A stretch of DNA of 37,692 nt from Chthoniobacteraceae bacterium (GTDB taxonomy: Bacteria; Verrucomicrobiota; Verrucomicrobiia; Chthoniobacterales; Chthoniobacteraceae). Location of the stretch: NCBI GenBank assembly GCA_947479475.1, contig CANJZW010000043.1, positions 1 through 37,692 of the forward strand, given 5' to 3'. Each line of letters opens with the position of its first letter. The stretch's first letter is position 1. A program made the translations under genes and the position numbers. The notes beneath the pieces are model-generated. The model was given only the letters and a program-made list of their open reading frames with translations. It searched no databases and had not been told where the DNA came from. Positions 7,869-16,988 of the stretch are shown here, piece by piece.

Positions 7869-10514
7869 TTAGTTCGCGAAGAGCGGGCTCGCGACGATGT
7901 GTTCGAGAATCGTGCGCAGCCCGTGGTTCGAGGATTTGGTTTTGGAAACGATCGCTTCGATCTCATCGCGATCTCCGAATCGTGGGGCGCGTCCGGTGGC
8001 GTAGGTCAGGAATTGGCAGATAACGTTTCGCGCGAGTGCGTCTTCGTCCTTCAACAGCAGGGTGCGCAGTTCGTTAATGTCCTGAAAAGTACGGCCATCC
8101 AAGAGTTCGCCGCTGGCATCGACCGGCGAGCCAAGGCGCATCTTGACGCGATTCCTAAGGAACGCGCTCTCGCTCACGATCTCAAGGGTAGGTTCCTCGA
8201 CGGTCTTGGCGGTTTTTCCTTTACCAACAAGAATTTTCTTGGGTTTCCCTGCGAGGCGATAGTGAGCGCGCCATCCGCCGATGGCGTCGAAATTCTCCAG
8301 CGCTAGGCCCGGCGGATCCATCTTGGCGTGGCAGGAAGCACACGCGGTATCGGCGTGGTGCTTTTCAATCATCTGGCGGATGGTGACAGCGCCGGTGGCG
8401 TCGGGCTCGACGGCTGGGATGTTCGGCGGCGGGGGCTGCCGCGGGATTCCGAGGATGCGCTCCATGACCCACACGCCGCGCTGTACGGGCGAAGTTGCTG
8501 TGCCATTGGCGGTGACCTTCAGGACGGAGGCTTGGGTGAGGAGCCCGCCGCGAGGCGAGCCGGGCGGTAGAGTCACCTCGCGAAACTCGCTACCGGTCAC
8601 ACCGCGCAGGCCGTAGAGTTCCGCGAGGCGTTGATTAACAAGAACGGTCTCGCCTTGGATGAGTGCGCGCACACCGAGGTCCCGCTCGAGTATCCGGCGG
8701 AAATCGCCACGCGTCTCGGTAAGCATTGAATCGTGCAGCCACGCATCGTATTCGGGATAAAGCGCCGGGTCCGGCGTGGTGAAGTCGATCTTCTTCAGCT
8801 CGATCCATTCATCGAGAAAATGCTCGATGAATCTCTCCGAGCGGGTATCGGCGAGCATGCGCAGCACCTGCTTTTTCCGGTTCTCGGGGTTCGACAGCTC
8901 ACCCTGTGCGGCGAGCCTGAGCAGTTCCTCATCTGGAGGCGCATTCCAGAGGAAATATGAGAGGCGCGAGGCGAGCGCGTAGTCGCCAGGCTCGAGTCCC
9001 AGCACTAGGAAATCCGGCGAGCATAGAATCGACTTGTAACCGGAAAGCATCGCCGACTCAAAGCTGGCGCCGCCCTTCAACTGGGTCTCGGCGATCCCGG
9101 CATAACTTTCAATATCCGCCACCGTGACGGGGCGTCGGAAGGCGTGCGTCGCAAAGCTTGCGAGCAGTGGCCGGGGATCGGAGCCCGCAGGGGTGTCACT
9201 GAATAATTGCGGCTCCTTCGCCGGTGGCAAATCATCCACGAGCGGGCCTTCCACTTCGAACCAATCGAACGCCACCGCCGGGCCCTCGTAATCGCGGACA
9301 CCGTCACTTGTGCCAGATTTGCTCGCCCCAACTGCAGGCAATGTCATGGCATGAAAGGAAACTTTCTCGTCCGGGTTCAACCAGACTTTGAACTTGTGAA
9401 CCTTTGGCTCAAGAGACGGCACATCAAAGTACCCGATGGGCTCGCCGTTGAGCGAAGCACGCACGACCTGGGACACCTCCGTGCTTCCGTAGAACTCGAC
9501 ATTCTCCATCCACTCCCGCGCTGGCTTTTCCTCGGCGAGACGCGTGTATTGCCACTCGTCGCTGGCATTCTTGAAATACGGCTTGTCTAAGGTGTCGAAC
9601 TGGCGCACGAGTCCGCGCTTTGAAGCCTCGGCACGCGTGCGCATCCAGCGCAGGCTCCACGCGGAAAATCTCACGCGATACCAGCCGCTCACCGGCGGCT
9701 TGAAACGATCTGGCTGAAGCCCCTGGGGCTGCACCCGCCCGATGACACTGGTGAGCAACGCCACGGAGTCCGCCTCACCTTTGAATTGCCCCCAGCGGAC
9801 GACATTGCGGAGGTCGGTCTCGGGGTTGGATGTGATGAATGTCGTGAGGCCCGAGGCAAGTTCGCGCCCCTTTAGCGGCACCGCGCAGTGCACCCGGATG
9901 GCGTCGATGACAGTGCGCTGCTTTGCAGCGGGCTCGCGCCAGAGCTTACTTTCCTGCTTTTTGCCGTTTTTCACCAGGGCCAAGTTCAGCGCGACATCCG
10001 CGGCCTCCAGGTATTTGCGAACGAGCACCGGTGAGAAGTCGAGCGCACCTCCCACCTTGTCGAACCCAGCCTGCTGGCCATCCTCGGGCAGCAATTTTTT
10101 TACGTGCAACAGTGGCAGATGGAGCAGATCACGCAAAGTGCTCTCATACTCAACCCGGTTCATTCGCCGCACCGCTGCGACTGGTTGATTTGCCTCCGCT
10201 TTTATCAACGAGGCGCGCAGTTCATCCAAGAAAGCAGTGCGCTCAACGGTCTCAGGCTGGTCCGCCTTTTTCGGCGGCATTTCGCCCTTCAGCACTCTAT
10301 CAAACAATAACACGAGGCGATTGAGTTGATCGCGGTCCGGCTTCGCGACGGAAAGCCGATCCACTCGCAGGTTACCCTTGTGCACATCTTCGTCGTGGCA
10401 TTCCGCGCAGTGTTGCTCGAGGAACTTCCGCGCGGAGGGAGTGAAGTCCGCGGCATGAAGCGAGGCTGGACCCATCAACAGGGTGGCGAGAAGGAGCAGA
10501 AGACGGTGTTTCAT
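7869..10514 (-). CDS. PSD/PSCyt (DUF1587-DUF1595-DUF1592-DUF1588-DUF1585) cytochrome c-like protein
   Basis: 881 residues from the Met at 10514; the frame opens five codons earlier, but that Met would spoil the signal peptide. Sec signal 1-21 (ends ASLHAAD), PSCyt1 with CAECH at 36-40, PSD3 about 111-176, a long beta-sandwich-like insert about 200-425, PSD5 about 445-505, PSD4 about 508-640, PSCyt3 about 650-750 with CASCH at 725-729, and PSD2 about 790-878. Compared with the paralogue at 1155 it has an extra Lys-rich insertion around 752-795 between PSCyt3 and PSD2. The 119-base gap in front is the largest inside this unit and carries a 13-base element also found in front of the sigma gene (10548-10560), so an internal promoter is possible. 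Function unknown; a heme-dependent periplasmic role is inferred. Confidence 0.9.
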   Translation of the reverse strand: MKHRLLLLLATLLMGPASLHAADFTPSARKFLEQHCAECHDEDVHKGNLRVDRLSVAKPDRDQLNRLVLLFDRVLKGEMPPKKADQPETVERTAFLDELRASLIKAEANQPVAAVRRMNRVEYESTLRDLLHLPLLHVKKLLPEDGQQAGFDKVGGALDFSPVLVRKYLEAADVALNLALVKNGKKQESKLWREPAAKQRTVIDAIRVHCAVPLKGRELASGLTTFITSNPETDLRNVVRWGQFKGEADSVALLTSVIGRVQPQGLQPDRFKPPVSGWYRVRFSAWSLRWMRTRAEASKRGLVRQFDTLDKPYFKNASDEWQYTRLAEEKPAREWMENVEFYGSTEVSQVVRASLNGEPIGYFDVPSLEPKVHKFKVWLNPDEKVSFHAMTLPAVGASKSGTSDGVRDYEGPAVAFDWFEVEGPLVDDLPPAKEPQLFSDTPAGSDPRPLLASFATHAFRRPVTVADIESYAGIAETQLKGGASFESAMLSGYKSILCSPDFLVLGLEPGDYALASRLSYFLWNAPPDEELLRLAAQGELSNPENRKKQVLRMLADTRSERFIEHFLDEWIELKKIDFTTPDPALYPEYDAWLHDSMLTETRGDFRRILERDLGVRALIQGETVLVNQRLAELYGLRGVTGSEFREVTLPPGSPRGGLLTQASVLKVTANGTATSPVQRGVWVMERILGIPRQPPPPNIPAVEPDATGAVTIRQMIEKHHADTACASCHAKMDPPGLALENFDAIGGWRAHYRLAGKPKKILVGKGKTAKTVEEPTLEIVSESAFLRNRVKMRLGSPVDASGELLDGRTFQDINELRTLLLKDEDALARNVICQFLTYATGRAPRFGDRDEIEAIVSKTKSSNHGLRTILEHIVASPLFAN

Positions 10515-10547
10515 GGCTGGTTTCAACATTCGTTTCGGGAGGAGATA

Positions 10548-10560
10548 GCTTTCATCCGAT
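10548..10560 (-). promoter_or_regulatory. 13-bp element shared with the sigma-factor leader
   Basis: On the minus strand this reads ATCGGATGAAAGC. The identical 13 bases occur at 16989-17001 upstream of the ECF sigma gene. Here it lies 34 bases before the ATG of the PSD gene at 10514, in the longest gap of the unit. It may be part of a sigma-dependent promoter or another site, but position and role are inference. Confidence 0.35.
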
Positions 10561-10633
10561 TGCTACCTTTTCAGCAGAGGCTTCAGCGCAAGGAGAAGGG
10601 CTGTCGGGAGTTTAAGGGTGTATTTCGTCGGTC

Positions 10634-13600
10634 TCATTTCGTGCCAATCAGGGTGGGACGGTTGGGCGCACCTCTGCCCAGAACGGTGATGCTGCTCAGG
10701 AAACTTACGGTGACGCGGTCAGCGTCGAAACGGCAGGTGACCGTATCGCGGTGCGGGAACTCAAGGTAGCGCCAGGTGAGTTCGAGCGTCGAAGCGTCCA
10801 GCCAAGCGGCGCTGGCGGCCACCTTCTGAACGGGCGTGGCGAGAGTGCCGGCGCCAAGCCGGGTGGGTGTTCCCGGCATGGCGGTTTCACCCATTCGCCA
10901 TTCACCGAGGCCATGGACGATGGAGTGCTCGGTGTCGCCCACCTTGGCGGTAAGGGTGACGGTTTGGCCGGTGTTGGCAATGGCTAGGCGAGTGATGGCG
11001 AGGCTGTTTTCTTCCAAGGCGAAAGAGCGCGCTCCGGGGGCTGCGGCGACGCCAGCACGGGGTGCGAGGTGGCGGGTGCTAAGGAGTCGGGTGAGCTTTT
11101 CCTGGGCGGCATCGTCTGCCGGAAGCTTGACATCCCGTAAGGCGGGCAGGAGATGTTGCCAGACGACAGCGAGTTGCTCCATCATGTCCCGGCTTTCGCT
11201 GGTCATCACGACGACCGCATCCTGATCGGGCATCATCACGATAAGCTGCCCGAAGGCGCCATCGCCTCGGACGGCGTTGTGCCGGCAACGCCAGAATTGG
11301 AAGCCATATCCCTGGCGCTGGTCATCGTCTTCCTTTGTGCGGGTGGAGCCCGGCTTGGGGGGCTGTTGGATCTGAAATGAAGTGGCCTCGGCCACCCATG
11401 CGGCGGGGAGGATTTGCCGGCCCTGCCAGTTGCCTTTCTGCAGGTAAAGTTGCCCGAACTTGGCGAGACCCTCGGTCGGCAAGCTCAGGCCCCAGCCTCC
11501 TGTATTGATGCCACGGGGGCAGGTGTCCCATGTCACGCCGGTGATCCCCAGCGGCTCGAACAGACGGGGCTCGAGATAAGCGAGCACGGTCATTCCTGTC
11601 GCCTTCTGCACGATGGCGGAGCACATATAAGTGGCCGCGCTGCTGTAGACAAACTGCGTGCCGGGGGCTCGGACAAGCGGCTGCGCGAGGAAGGCACGTA
11701 CCCAGTCGTCGGACTTCACCACTTCAGGCTGCGGATCCTTTTCGTGACCCGCGGCCATGCAGAGCAGGTCTCGCACGCGCATGACGGCCAGGTGATCGCT
11801 GACCTGCAGTGGCAACGACTCTGGAAAAAAAGAAATCACCTTGTCGTCCAACGAAAGCTTCCCCTCCGCGGCGGCGAGGCCGACGGCGGAAGAGGTGAAG
11901 CTCTTACTCAGTGAGTAGAGGCAGTGCGGCAATTGGGGCGCATAGGGAGCCCACCACGTCTCGGCGACGACCTTGCCGTGTCGCAGCAGCATGAAACTAT
12001 GCAATTCGAACCGGCGCGCCTCCATCGCCTCAAGGAATTGAGTGATGCCCGCGGGGTCTACGCCCTCTGCGGCAGGCAGACTTCGCGGAAGCGAACGGGA
12101 GGCATCAGCATGGTCGGCAACCTGTTGAATTTCGCGGTCGAGTGCAGCGGACCGTGTGCGTAGCTGGGCGAGACGGCGGAGTTCTTCTGCCGTCGGTGCT
12201 ACCATCGGCGGCACGACAGCGCCACATTCCACGCGCGAATCCTTGACGGTCACGTCTCTAGTGTCGGCGAATTTGGCGAGGCCGGGCACCGGTAAGGGAG
12301 CGAGGGCGACGACGCCTTGGAGTGTCAGGCCGTCAACATCATCTCCGGCGATGAACGCGCGTGCATCCGGCTTTTCCACGGCGAGCCGTACATTCGTGAG
12401 ACGGACACCCTTGACGTGCCGAAGATAGAGTGCGGAGGCAGGCAGTTCGCCGTCGAAGGGCATGGCCCACTTCTTGTAATTGAATGACTCCAGCAACTCG
12501 CCGACATCGAGGCGCGAGGCCAACTCTGGCGCGCCGCCGCCGGGGAACGTAATATTAATGTTCGTGAACGACACGTCCTCGATGCGCGTCCCTGGGAGCG
12601 AAACGACCGCCGAGCATAGGCGCTCGAATGAATCATCCTTTCCTCCATAGCCTTTGAAACCGACGTATTCTGCTACACCTGCGAGCACCCGGATATCCTT
12701 GAACCGCACGTTCCGAATGCGCCCGACCGGAGGGCGGACCGACTTGCTATGTGCGCTGAAGGCAAACCGGGAGGCCAATACCATGAAGGGCTGACAGACT
12801 TGCTTCATCTCGATGCCGGAGAACGATAAGTCCTCAAATTGAGCGCCCTCGTTGGACTCGATCTTGATGCCACCCTGACAGTGGGTGAAGACGCAGTCGC
12901 GCACGTTCAGTCGCCGGATCGCTCCGATGGATTCCGCGCCGACGCGGATCGCGCACCAACGCGAGGTGATGCGGCAGCCGCTGATCTCGAAATCTTCGTT
13001 GGGCCAGTCGGGATTTAAGGTCTTCAGGGCAATGGCGTCGTCGCCAGAGTCGAGATCGCAGTCTGCGATGCGGACGCGCTTGCACCCGTCGAAATCAAGA
13101 CCATCCGATGTTGGCGTCTTCCGGCTGCGGATGGTAACGCGCTCGATGGCAATATCCTCGCTATGCACGAAGAAAGTGGTGAATACCGCGGGGTCAAGAA
13201 GTGTCACGTCCCGAACGGCGATTCTCCGGCAGCGTTCGAACCGCACCAGCATGGGCCGGCGGGGGTCTTTGTGATTTGGGAAAACCTTGCGTTCAGAACC
13301 ACCTTGGCCGTCAATTGTTCCAGGCCCCTCGATGGTGATCTGTTCGGCATCCTCAGCGTAGATCAGGCACTGTTTCCACAGGCTGGAGGAAGATTTCCAA
13401 AAACCACCCCAATGGAGCGGAGCGGTGTCGACCGTGTAGTCCCCAATCTGGGGGCTTCCCCGCAGAATACCGCCTTGGTCGATCTTGAGCGTGACCCGGC
13501 TCTTAAGCCGCAACGACCCGGCCACAAACACCCCTTCGGGCACGACGACCCTGCCTCCACCGGTCGCATGGCATGCGTCAATGGCTTTCTGAATCGAGGC

Positions 13601-13852
13601 GGTATTGACCGTCTGGCCATCGCCTACTGCTCCGTAGGAGCGGACGTCGAATGCCTGTGCTTCCCGCACAAGTGATCCGTTGTCGGCAGCGCGCAGCGCA
13701 GGCAGCGGCGCGAGCAGCAGCAATGCAAGAACCGAGCAAATGGAACCGGAGCACAGCGAAGATAGGCGACGAAAATGAATCAAAAACGGTTGGCAAACAG
13801 CCTTCCAAAATAATTTCAAAGGGATGCAGGCGACGGTGATGGGGGGGGGCAT
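10634..13852 (-). CDS. GH28-like beta-helix fused to a serine beta-lactamase-like hydrolase
   Basis: Up to 1072 residues with two unrelated enzyme parts. Residues about 65-545 form a GH28/pectate-lyase-like beta-helix that opens FDVRSYGAVGDG. A GDDAIALK block lies at 270-277 (the catalytic GDD of GH28), GIK at 328-330 stands for RIK, TSD at 248-250 stands for NTD, and the GHG histidine is missing. Residues about 595-905 form a class C beta-lactamase/esterase-like domain (PF00144) with S647-x-x-K650, Tyr736-Ser-Ser738 and a GDGAFGQLIVMMP segment. A C-terminal beta domain (about 940-1072) follows. Such serine hydrolases are often esterases, so a combined de-esterifying and cleaving enzyme on an esterified uronic polymer is plausible (inference). 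The start at 13852 is followed by nine C residues on the coding strand. A TTG at 13783 gives a more typical signal peptide and is an alternative. Eleven bases follow the gene at 13864. Confidence 0.85.
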   Translation of the reverse strand: MPPPITVACIPLKLFWKAVCQPFLIHFRRLSSLCSGSICSVLALLLLAPLPALRAADNGSLVREAQAFDVRSYGAVGDGQTVNTASIQKAIDACHATGGGRVVVPEGVFVAGSLRLKSRVTLKIDQGGILRGSPQIGDYTVDTAPLHWGGFWKSSSSLWKQCLIYAEDAEQITIEGPGTIDGQGGSERKVFPNHKDPRRPMLVRFERCRRIAVRDVTLLDPAVFTTFFVHSEDIAIERVTIRSRKTPTSDGLDFDGCKRVRIADCDLDSGDDAIALKTLNPDWPNEDFEISGCRITSRWCAIRVGAESIGAIRRLNVRDCVFTHCQGGIKIESNEGAQFEDLSFSGIEMKQVCQPFMVLASRFAFSAHSKSVRPPVGRIRNVRFKDIRVLAGVAEYVGFKGYGGKDDSFERLCSAVVSLPGTRIEDVSFTNINITFPGGGAPELASRLDVGELLESFNYKKWAMPFDGELPASALYLRHVKGVRLTNVRLAVEKPDARAFIAGDDVDGLTLQGVVALAPLPVPGLAKFADTRDVTVKDSRVECGAVVPPMVAPTAEELRRLAQLRTRSAALDREIQQVADHADASRSLPRSLPAAEGVDPAGITQFLEAMEARRFELHSFMLLRHGKVVAETWWAPYAPQLPHCLYSLSKSFTSSAVGLAAAEGKLSLDDKVISFFPESLPLQVSDHLAVMRVRDLLCMAAGHEKDPQPEVVKSDDWVRAFLAQPLVRAPGTQFVYSSAATYMCSAIVQKATGMTVLAYLEPRLFEPLGITGVTWDTCPRGINTGGWGLSLPTEGLAKFGQLYLQKGNWQGRQILPAAWVAEATSFQIQQPPKPGSTRTKEDDDQRQGYGFQFWRCRHNAVRGDGAFGQLIVMMPDQDAVVVMTSESRDMMEQLAVVWQHLLPALRDVKLPADDAAQEKLTRLLSTRHLAPRAGVAAAPGARSFALEENSLAITRLAIANTGQTVTLTAKVGDTEHSIVHGLGEWRMGETAMPGTPTRLGAGTLATPVQKVAASAAWLDASTLELTWRYLEFPHRDTVTCRFDADRVTVSFLSSITVLGRGAPNRPTLIGTK
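13841..13849 (-). repeat. C9 homopolymer directly after the ATG of the GH28-hydrolase fusion
   Basis: Nine consecutive G on the plus strand (C on the coding strand) immediately follow the ATG at 13852, encoding three prolines before a hydrophobic signal region. A one-base slip would change the frame unless translation begins at the TTG at 13783. Confidence 0.7.
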
Positions 13853-13863
13853 GGCGTGGCGCT

Positions 13864-15303
13864 TTATTGCAGCTTCTCAACCACTAAGATTCCCCATGGA
13901 TTCAGTGCGGGCACGGACACAAGAGTCGATGCGCCTTCGGTGGCCGTGGTGAGGGTGGTCTCGCGAATAAGGGCTCGGTAGTTCTTGTCCTTTTCGGCCT
14001 GGGCATGCAGTGCGGCGTCATAGGGAAGTGGCTCGCGCAGAGTTACCTTAAGCGCATTTTTTCCGAAGAATCTCGCAGTGGGCAGGCGGAGCGACGTGGG
14101 CGCGCCTTGCGCCCGTTCAACGAGGTGGATGACCACGGGTGCATTGGCATCGCCCGGTTTGGCACGGAGGAAGGCGCTAAGCTTGCCGCTGCCGCTCTCG
14201 ATGCGCATGGGCGCTTCATCGCCGAATCGCGCGTCTTGCAAATCGTAGCCTCCGACGGCAGCTTCCTCGTAGCCATCAAGGACATCCGCATTCGCTCTGA
14301 CAAAACCGGTCAGGTCGGCGAATTTTTCCTGCGCGATGAAGATGCGGGGCAGTTTACTCCATGGAATGCGTGGTTCCCGTGTGACCGGATCGAGGGTTAC
14401 ATTCTGGAACTGGTCCCAGGGCACGATGTAAAGATTGCCTGAAGCATAGCTCGTGGCCCAGATCCAGCGGTAGTCTTCGGCAGGCACATCTTCCTGGCCG
14501 GTCAGCACAAAGAGCTTCTTCTCCTTGCGTGCAGTGAGGCTGATCTCGCGAATGCGGCTCGGACTGATGATCTCCTTCGTCCCGTCCATAGTTCGGAAAC
14601 GCACCTCGGTCATGCGATAGTCAAACACCTGCATGAAGGGCGGATCACTGTGGCAGTTCGCGCTGAAGGTGAGTTTACGGCCGGCGTGTCTTTCGATCTC
14701 GGTTCGGGCCCAGCGGTGGAACTCCAACAGTTCGGCGTCGGGGATGGCGTCACGGCGACCCTTCTTGCCCCAGTCGAAAAAGCCTTCATCCGGGTCGTCG
14801 CGCTGGAAGCTGTTAACTCCCAGGTCTGCCATCCGCGTGGCGCGTTCGAGATAAAGACGGCGGTATTCCGGGTTTGCGTTGTTGGCGCGGAAGGGGGGCT
14901 TGTCGCTTTGTCCATTTGTCCCGATCGGTCTGTCCTCGCGGTCACGCAGGGCGAGGGAGGGATCGATCAAGGCCATGCCAAGGCTGCCCTGGAACTCCCA
15001 GCCCTTAGCCCGGACGCTCTTGATGAAGGATTCGTCCTCGATGTAAGACCACACACCGCGCGTAATGTGAAAGTCGCTTCCGGCGGAGAGCATTTGCGCC
15101 GCAGTAAGGCTTTTTGCGTCGAGCCTAAATAGCCGCATGCAGACATCGCTGAGCTTCGGCATTTCGGGTGAGAAGCCTGAGGGCTGGGCGATTTGGCTAA
15201 AAGTGGCGTCAAGAGCAATGGAGGAAGCTATGGGCTCGACTGCGTTCAGAGAGGCTAGCGGTGCAAGCACCACGGCGATTATCAAATAGAGGGTAGGGTT
15301 CAT
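13864..15303 (-). CDS. Secreted TIM-barrel-like protein of unknown function
   Basis: 479 residues with a Sec signal (MNPTLYLIIAVVLAPLASLNA). I do not recognise a named family. The pattern of strands and helices, with ADLGVNSFQRDDPDEGFFDWG, FSANCHSDPPF, KLFVLTGQEDVPAEDYRWIWA and a C-terminal beta domain (about residues 370-479), looks like a glycoside-hydrolase-type (beta/alpha)8 barrel plus beta-sandwich. Acidic residues in the DDPDEGFFDWG and GQEDVPAEDY segments are candidate catalytic groups, but this is speculative. It follows the anti-sigma-like gene by 51 bases and precedes the GH28-hydrolase fusion by 11, which supports a role in the same polysaccharide programme. It could also be a non-catalytic binding protein. 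Confidence 0.7.
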   Translation of the reverse strand: MNPTLYLIIAVVLAPLASLNAVEPIASSIALDATFSQIAQPSGFSPEMPKLSDVCMRLFRLDAKSLTAAQMLSAGSDFHITRGVWSYIEDESFIKSVRAKGWEFQGSLGMALIDPSLALRDREDRPIGTNGQSDKPPFRANNANPEYRRLYLERATRMADLGVNSFQRDDPDEGFFDWGKKGRRDAIPDAELLEFHRWARTEIERHAGRKLTFSANCHSDPPFMQVFDYRMTEVRFRTMDGTKEIISPSRIREISLTARKEKKLFVLTGQEDVPAEDYRWIWATSYASGNLYIVPWDQFQNVTLDPVTREPRIPWSKLPRIFIAQEKFADLTGFVRANADVLDGYEEAAVGGYDLQDARFGDEAPMRIESGSGKLSAFLRAKPGDANAPVVIHLVERAQGAPTSLRLPTARFFGKNALKVTLREPLPYDAALHAQAEKDKNYRALIRETTLTTATEGASTLVSVPALNPWGILVVEKLQ

Positions 15304-15354
15304 CGCTGTGTCATAGTTTAGAAGGTGAAGCTTGTGTGGTCTCGTTGAGTAAAA

Positions 15355-16413
15355 TCATCGCAATGCCTGGTTCCGACGGTTGCCCACTGGCTTGCGGATG
15401 CTGATGGACGCTCGCACGTCATCTACGAAGTGCCCGGCGAAGGTCACGTGGTCGGGCGGTGGTGACAGGCTCTCGCCGCTCTCGGGCTTTGGGCTGAAGG
15501 ATACCTTCAATAGCACCATCTCCGTCCCCGGCGGCAGTAGAAGACGCGTAGAAGCACTTTGCCAAGTGGCCGGATCGCGGTCCAATGGACGACACATGCC
15601 GACGCTATGCGCCAGCGCATCTTCCATCAGACTTTCCTCCGTGGGAAAACTTGCGTCAAGTGCCCAAAGAGTGACCACCCCGTCATAGCTCTCCGCCTCC
15701 GGGAAAGGCGCTGCATTGAACAGAGCCGACAACGTCATCACCACCTCTCCGCCGTCCGCTTCGCGTAGAAAAGGCCGTACATCGACAACACGTATCAGAT
15801 CGGCCTGACGGGTTGGCTTTGAGGAAGTCTTGCCTTCAAAGTCGGAACGCAGCAAGCGAACCATCCGCCTGCCGTCCTTGGGCTTCACTCCCTGTTGCGC
15901 GTCTATGGTCTCCGAGAAGTCCCCACTCCACTGGTTCAGTGTTTGCGGCACGCCCGTGACGAGGGGTGCAGGTCCACTCTCAAAGCTTTCCTTAAAAAGT
16001 GATACCACCTTTTCCAACGAACGCCCGGCAAACCCAAATACCATCGACGCGCTGAGCAATCCAAATACCAGGCCAGCCGCCGCCATTGTGACAGGCCTCC
16101 AGGATAACCAGCGGGCTTTCAATCGGGAGTGGGGGTGCGTCTGCACGAGATTGAGCACGCGGCTCGCGAGATCGTCCGTGGGGGAATCATCCGTGACGGC
16201 CGTCGATAGGCCGAGGGCATCGTGCATTTCAAGCCAGCGCGGACCGGCGGCCTGAACGGCTTTGATCATGCCGAGCATTCGGATTTCTTCCGCGCACTCG
16301 GCACGGAACACTGCCTCGTTTTCGAGACGCTGAAGGAGACGCTTGCGATCGGAATCGGAAACATCCGTGCCGCCAGTCCATGCGTGGAGAAAGATTTGGA
16401 GATCGGGATGCAT
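15355..16413 (-). CDS. Membrane anti-sigma-like protein with extracytoplasmic beta domain
   Basis: 352 residues. The N-terminal about 95 residues are acidic, helical and probably cytoplasmic (DLQIFLHAWTGG, then SDRKRLLQRLENEAVF). One transmembrane helix spans about 107-128 (PVTMAAAGLVFGLLSASMVF). A beta-rich domain of about 220 residues follows outside the membrane. This topology and the TGATG overlap with the ECF sigma gene make it the likely cognate anti-sigma or signal sensor. No zinc-finger CHCC motif is present, so it is not a classical ZAS protein. An in-frame extension to 16584 exists, but it would run back through the sigma gene and is rejected. The ectodomain has no recognised ligand; the surrounding glycan genes suggest a sugar or envelope cue (inference). 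Confidence 0.75.
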   Translation of the reverse strand: MHPDLQIFLHAWTGGTDVSDSDRKRLLQRLENEAVFRAECAEEIRMLGMIKAVQAAGPRWLEMHDALGLSTAVTDDSPTDDLASRVLNLVQTHPHSRLKARWLSWRPVTMAAAGLVFGLLSASMVFGFAGRSLEKVVSLFKESFESGPAPLVTGVPQTLNQWSGDFSETIDAQQGVKPKDGRRMVRLLRSDFEGKTSSKPTRQADLIRVVDVRPFLREADGGEVVMTLSALFNAAPFPEAESYDGVVTLWALDASFPTEESLMEDALAHSVGMCRPLDRDPATWQSASTRLLLPPGTEMVLLKVSFSPKPESGESLSPPPDHVTFAGHFVDDVRASISIRKPVGNRRNQALR

Positions 16414-16973
16414 CAGTGGGCCGCTTTGTTCATGCAGTCGCGCAGTAGTTGATTGGCGCGGTAGTGGAGCTGGTAGACCGCCGGAACGGTGGTTTGCAGG
16501 TCCTCGGCGAGCGCGGCGGGACGCGCGCCTTCCAGTCCCGCATGGACCACGCGGCGCAGCTTTTCCGGCAGACGGGAGATACAATGCAGCAGTCGCTCGA
16601 GACGGCCATCCTCGTCCTGGTTCGCCGCCGTCTCGAGTTCCTGTCTCGCGAGGCGGGCCACCTCCGCCTGAAAGCGCTCTGCCGCGCTGGCACGGCGCTG
16701 CTGGCTGCGGAAGTGCGTGAGAAGACGGTTCCTCGCAATGCCTCGGAGCCAGGCTCCAAAATCTCCTTCACGACGGAAGTTGCCAAGGTCCCGCCAAGCG
16801 GTGATGAATACCTCCTGCGCCAAATCATCCGCCTCCGCGATGTTGTAGAGTTGCCCGGCGAGATAACTGCGCAGCATGAGTTCATACCGCCTCACCACCT
16901 GCAGATACAAATCCGTCTCACCGCGTGCGATTCGGTTGAGCAGTGTGGTGAGATTGTTTTCGTCGGCGTTCAT
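16413..16973 (-). CDS. ECF-type RNA polymerase sigma factor
   Basis: 186 residues with a sigma-70 region 2 at about 20-90 (YELMLRSYLAGQLYNIAEAD, then DDLAQEVFITAWRDLGNF, the -10 recognition helix) and region 4 at about 120-180 (LERLLHCISRLPEKLRRVV, then the helix-turn-helix-like ALAEDLQTTVPAVYQLHYRA). No region 1 or 3 is present, as in ECF factors; it resembles the Rhodopirellula/Verrucomicrobium-type group. Its stop overlaps the start of the anti-sigma-like gene by one base. It heads a nine-gene run reaching 1155, and the 280 bases in front contain the 13-base element also found before the PSD gene, so autoregulation and control of the run are plausible. The 1503-residue gene lies upstream in the same direction, so read-through from it cannot be excluded. 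Confidence 0.92.
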   Translation of the reverse strand: MNADENNLTTLLNRIARGETDLYLQVVRRYELMLRSYLAGQLYNIAEADDLAQEVFITAWRDLGNFRREGDFGAWLRGIARNRLLTHFRSQQRRASAAERFQAEVARLARQELETAANQDEDGRLERLLHCISRLPEKLRRVVHAGLEGARPAALAEDLQTTVPAVYQLHYRANQLLRDCMNKAAH

Positions 16974-16988
16974 GCGTTAGGCGTGCAG

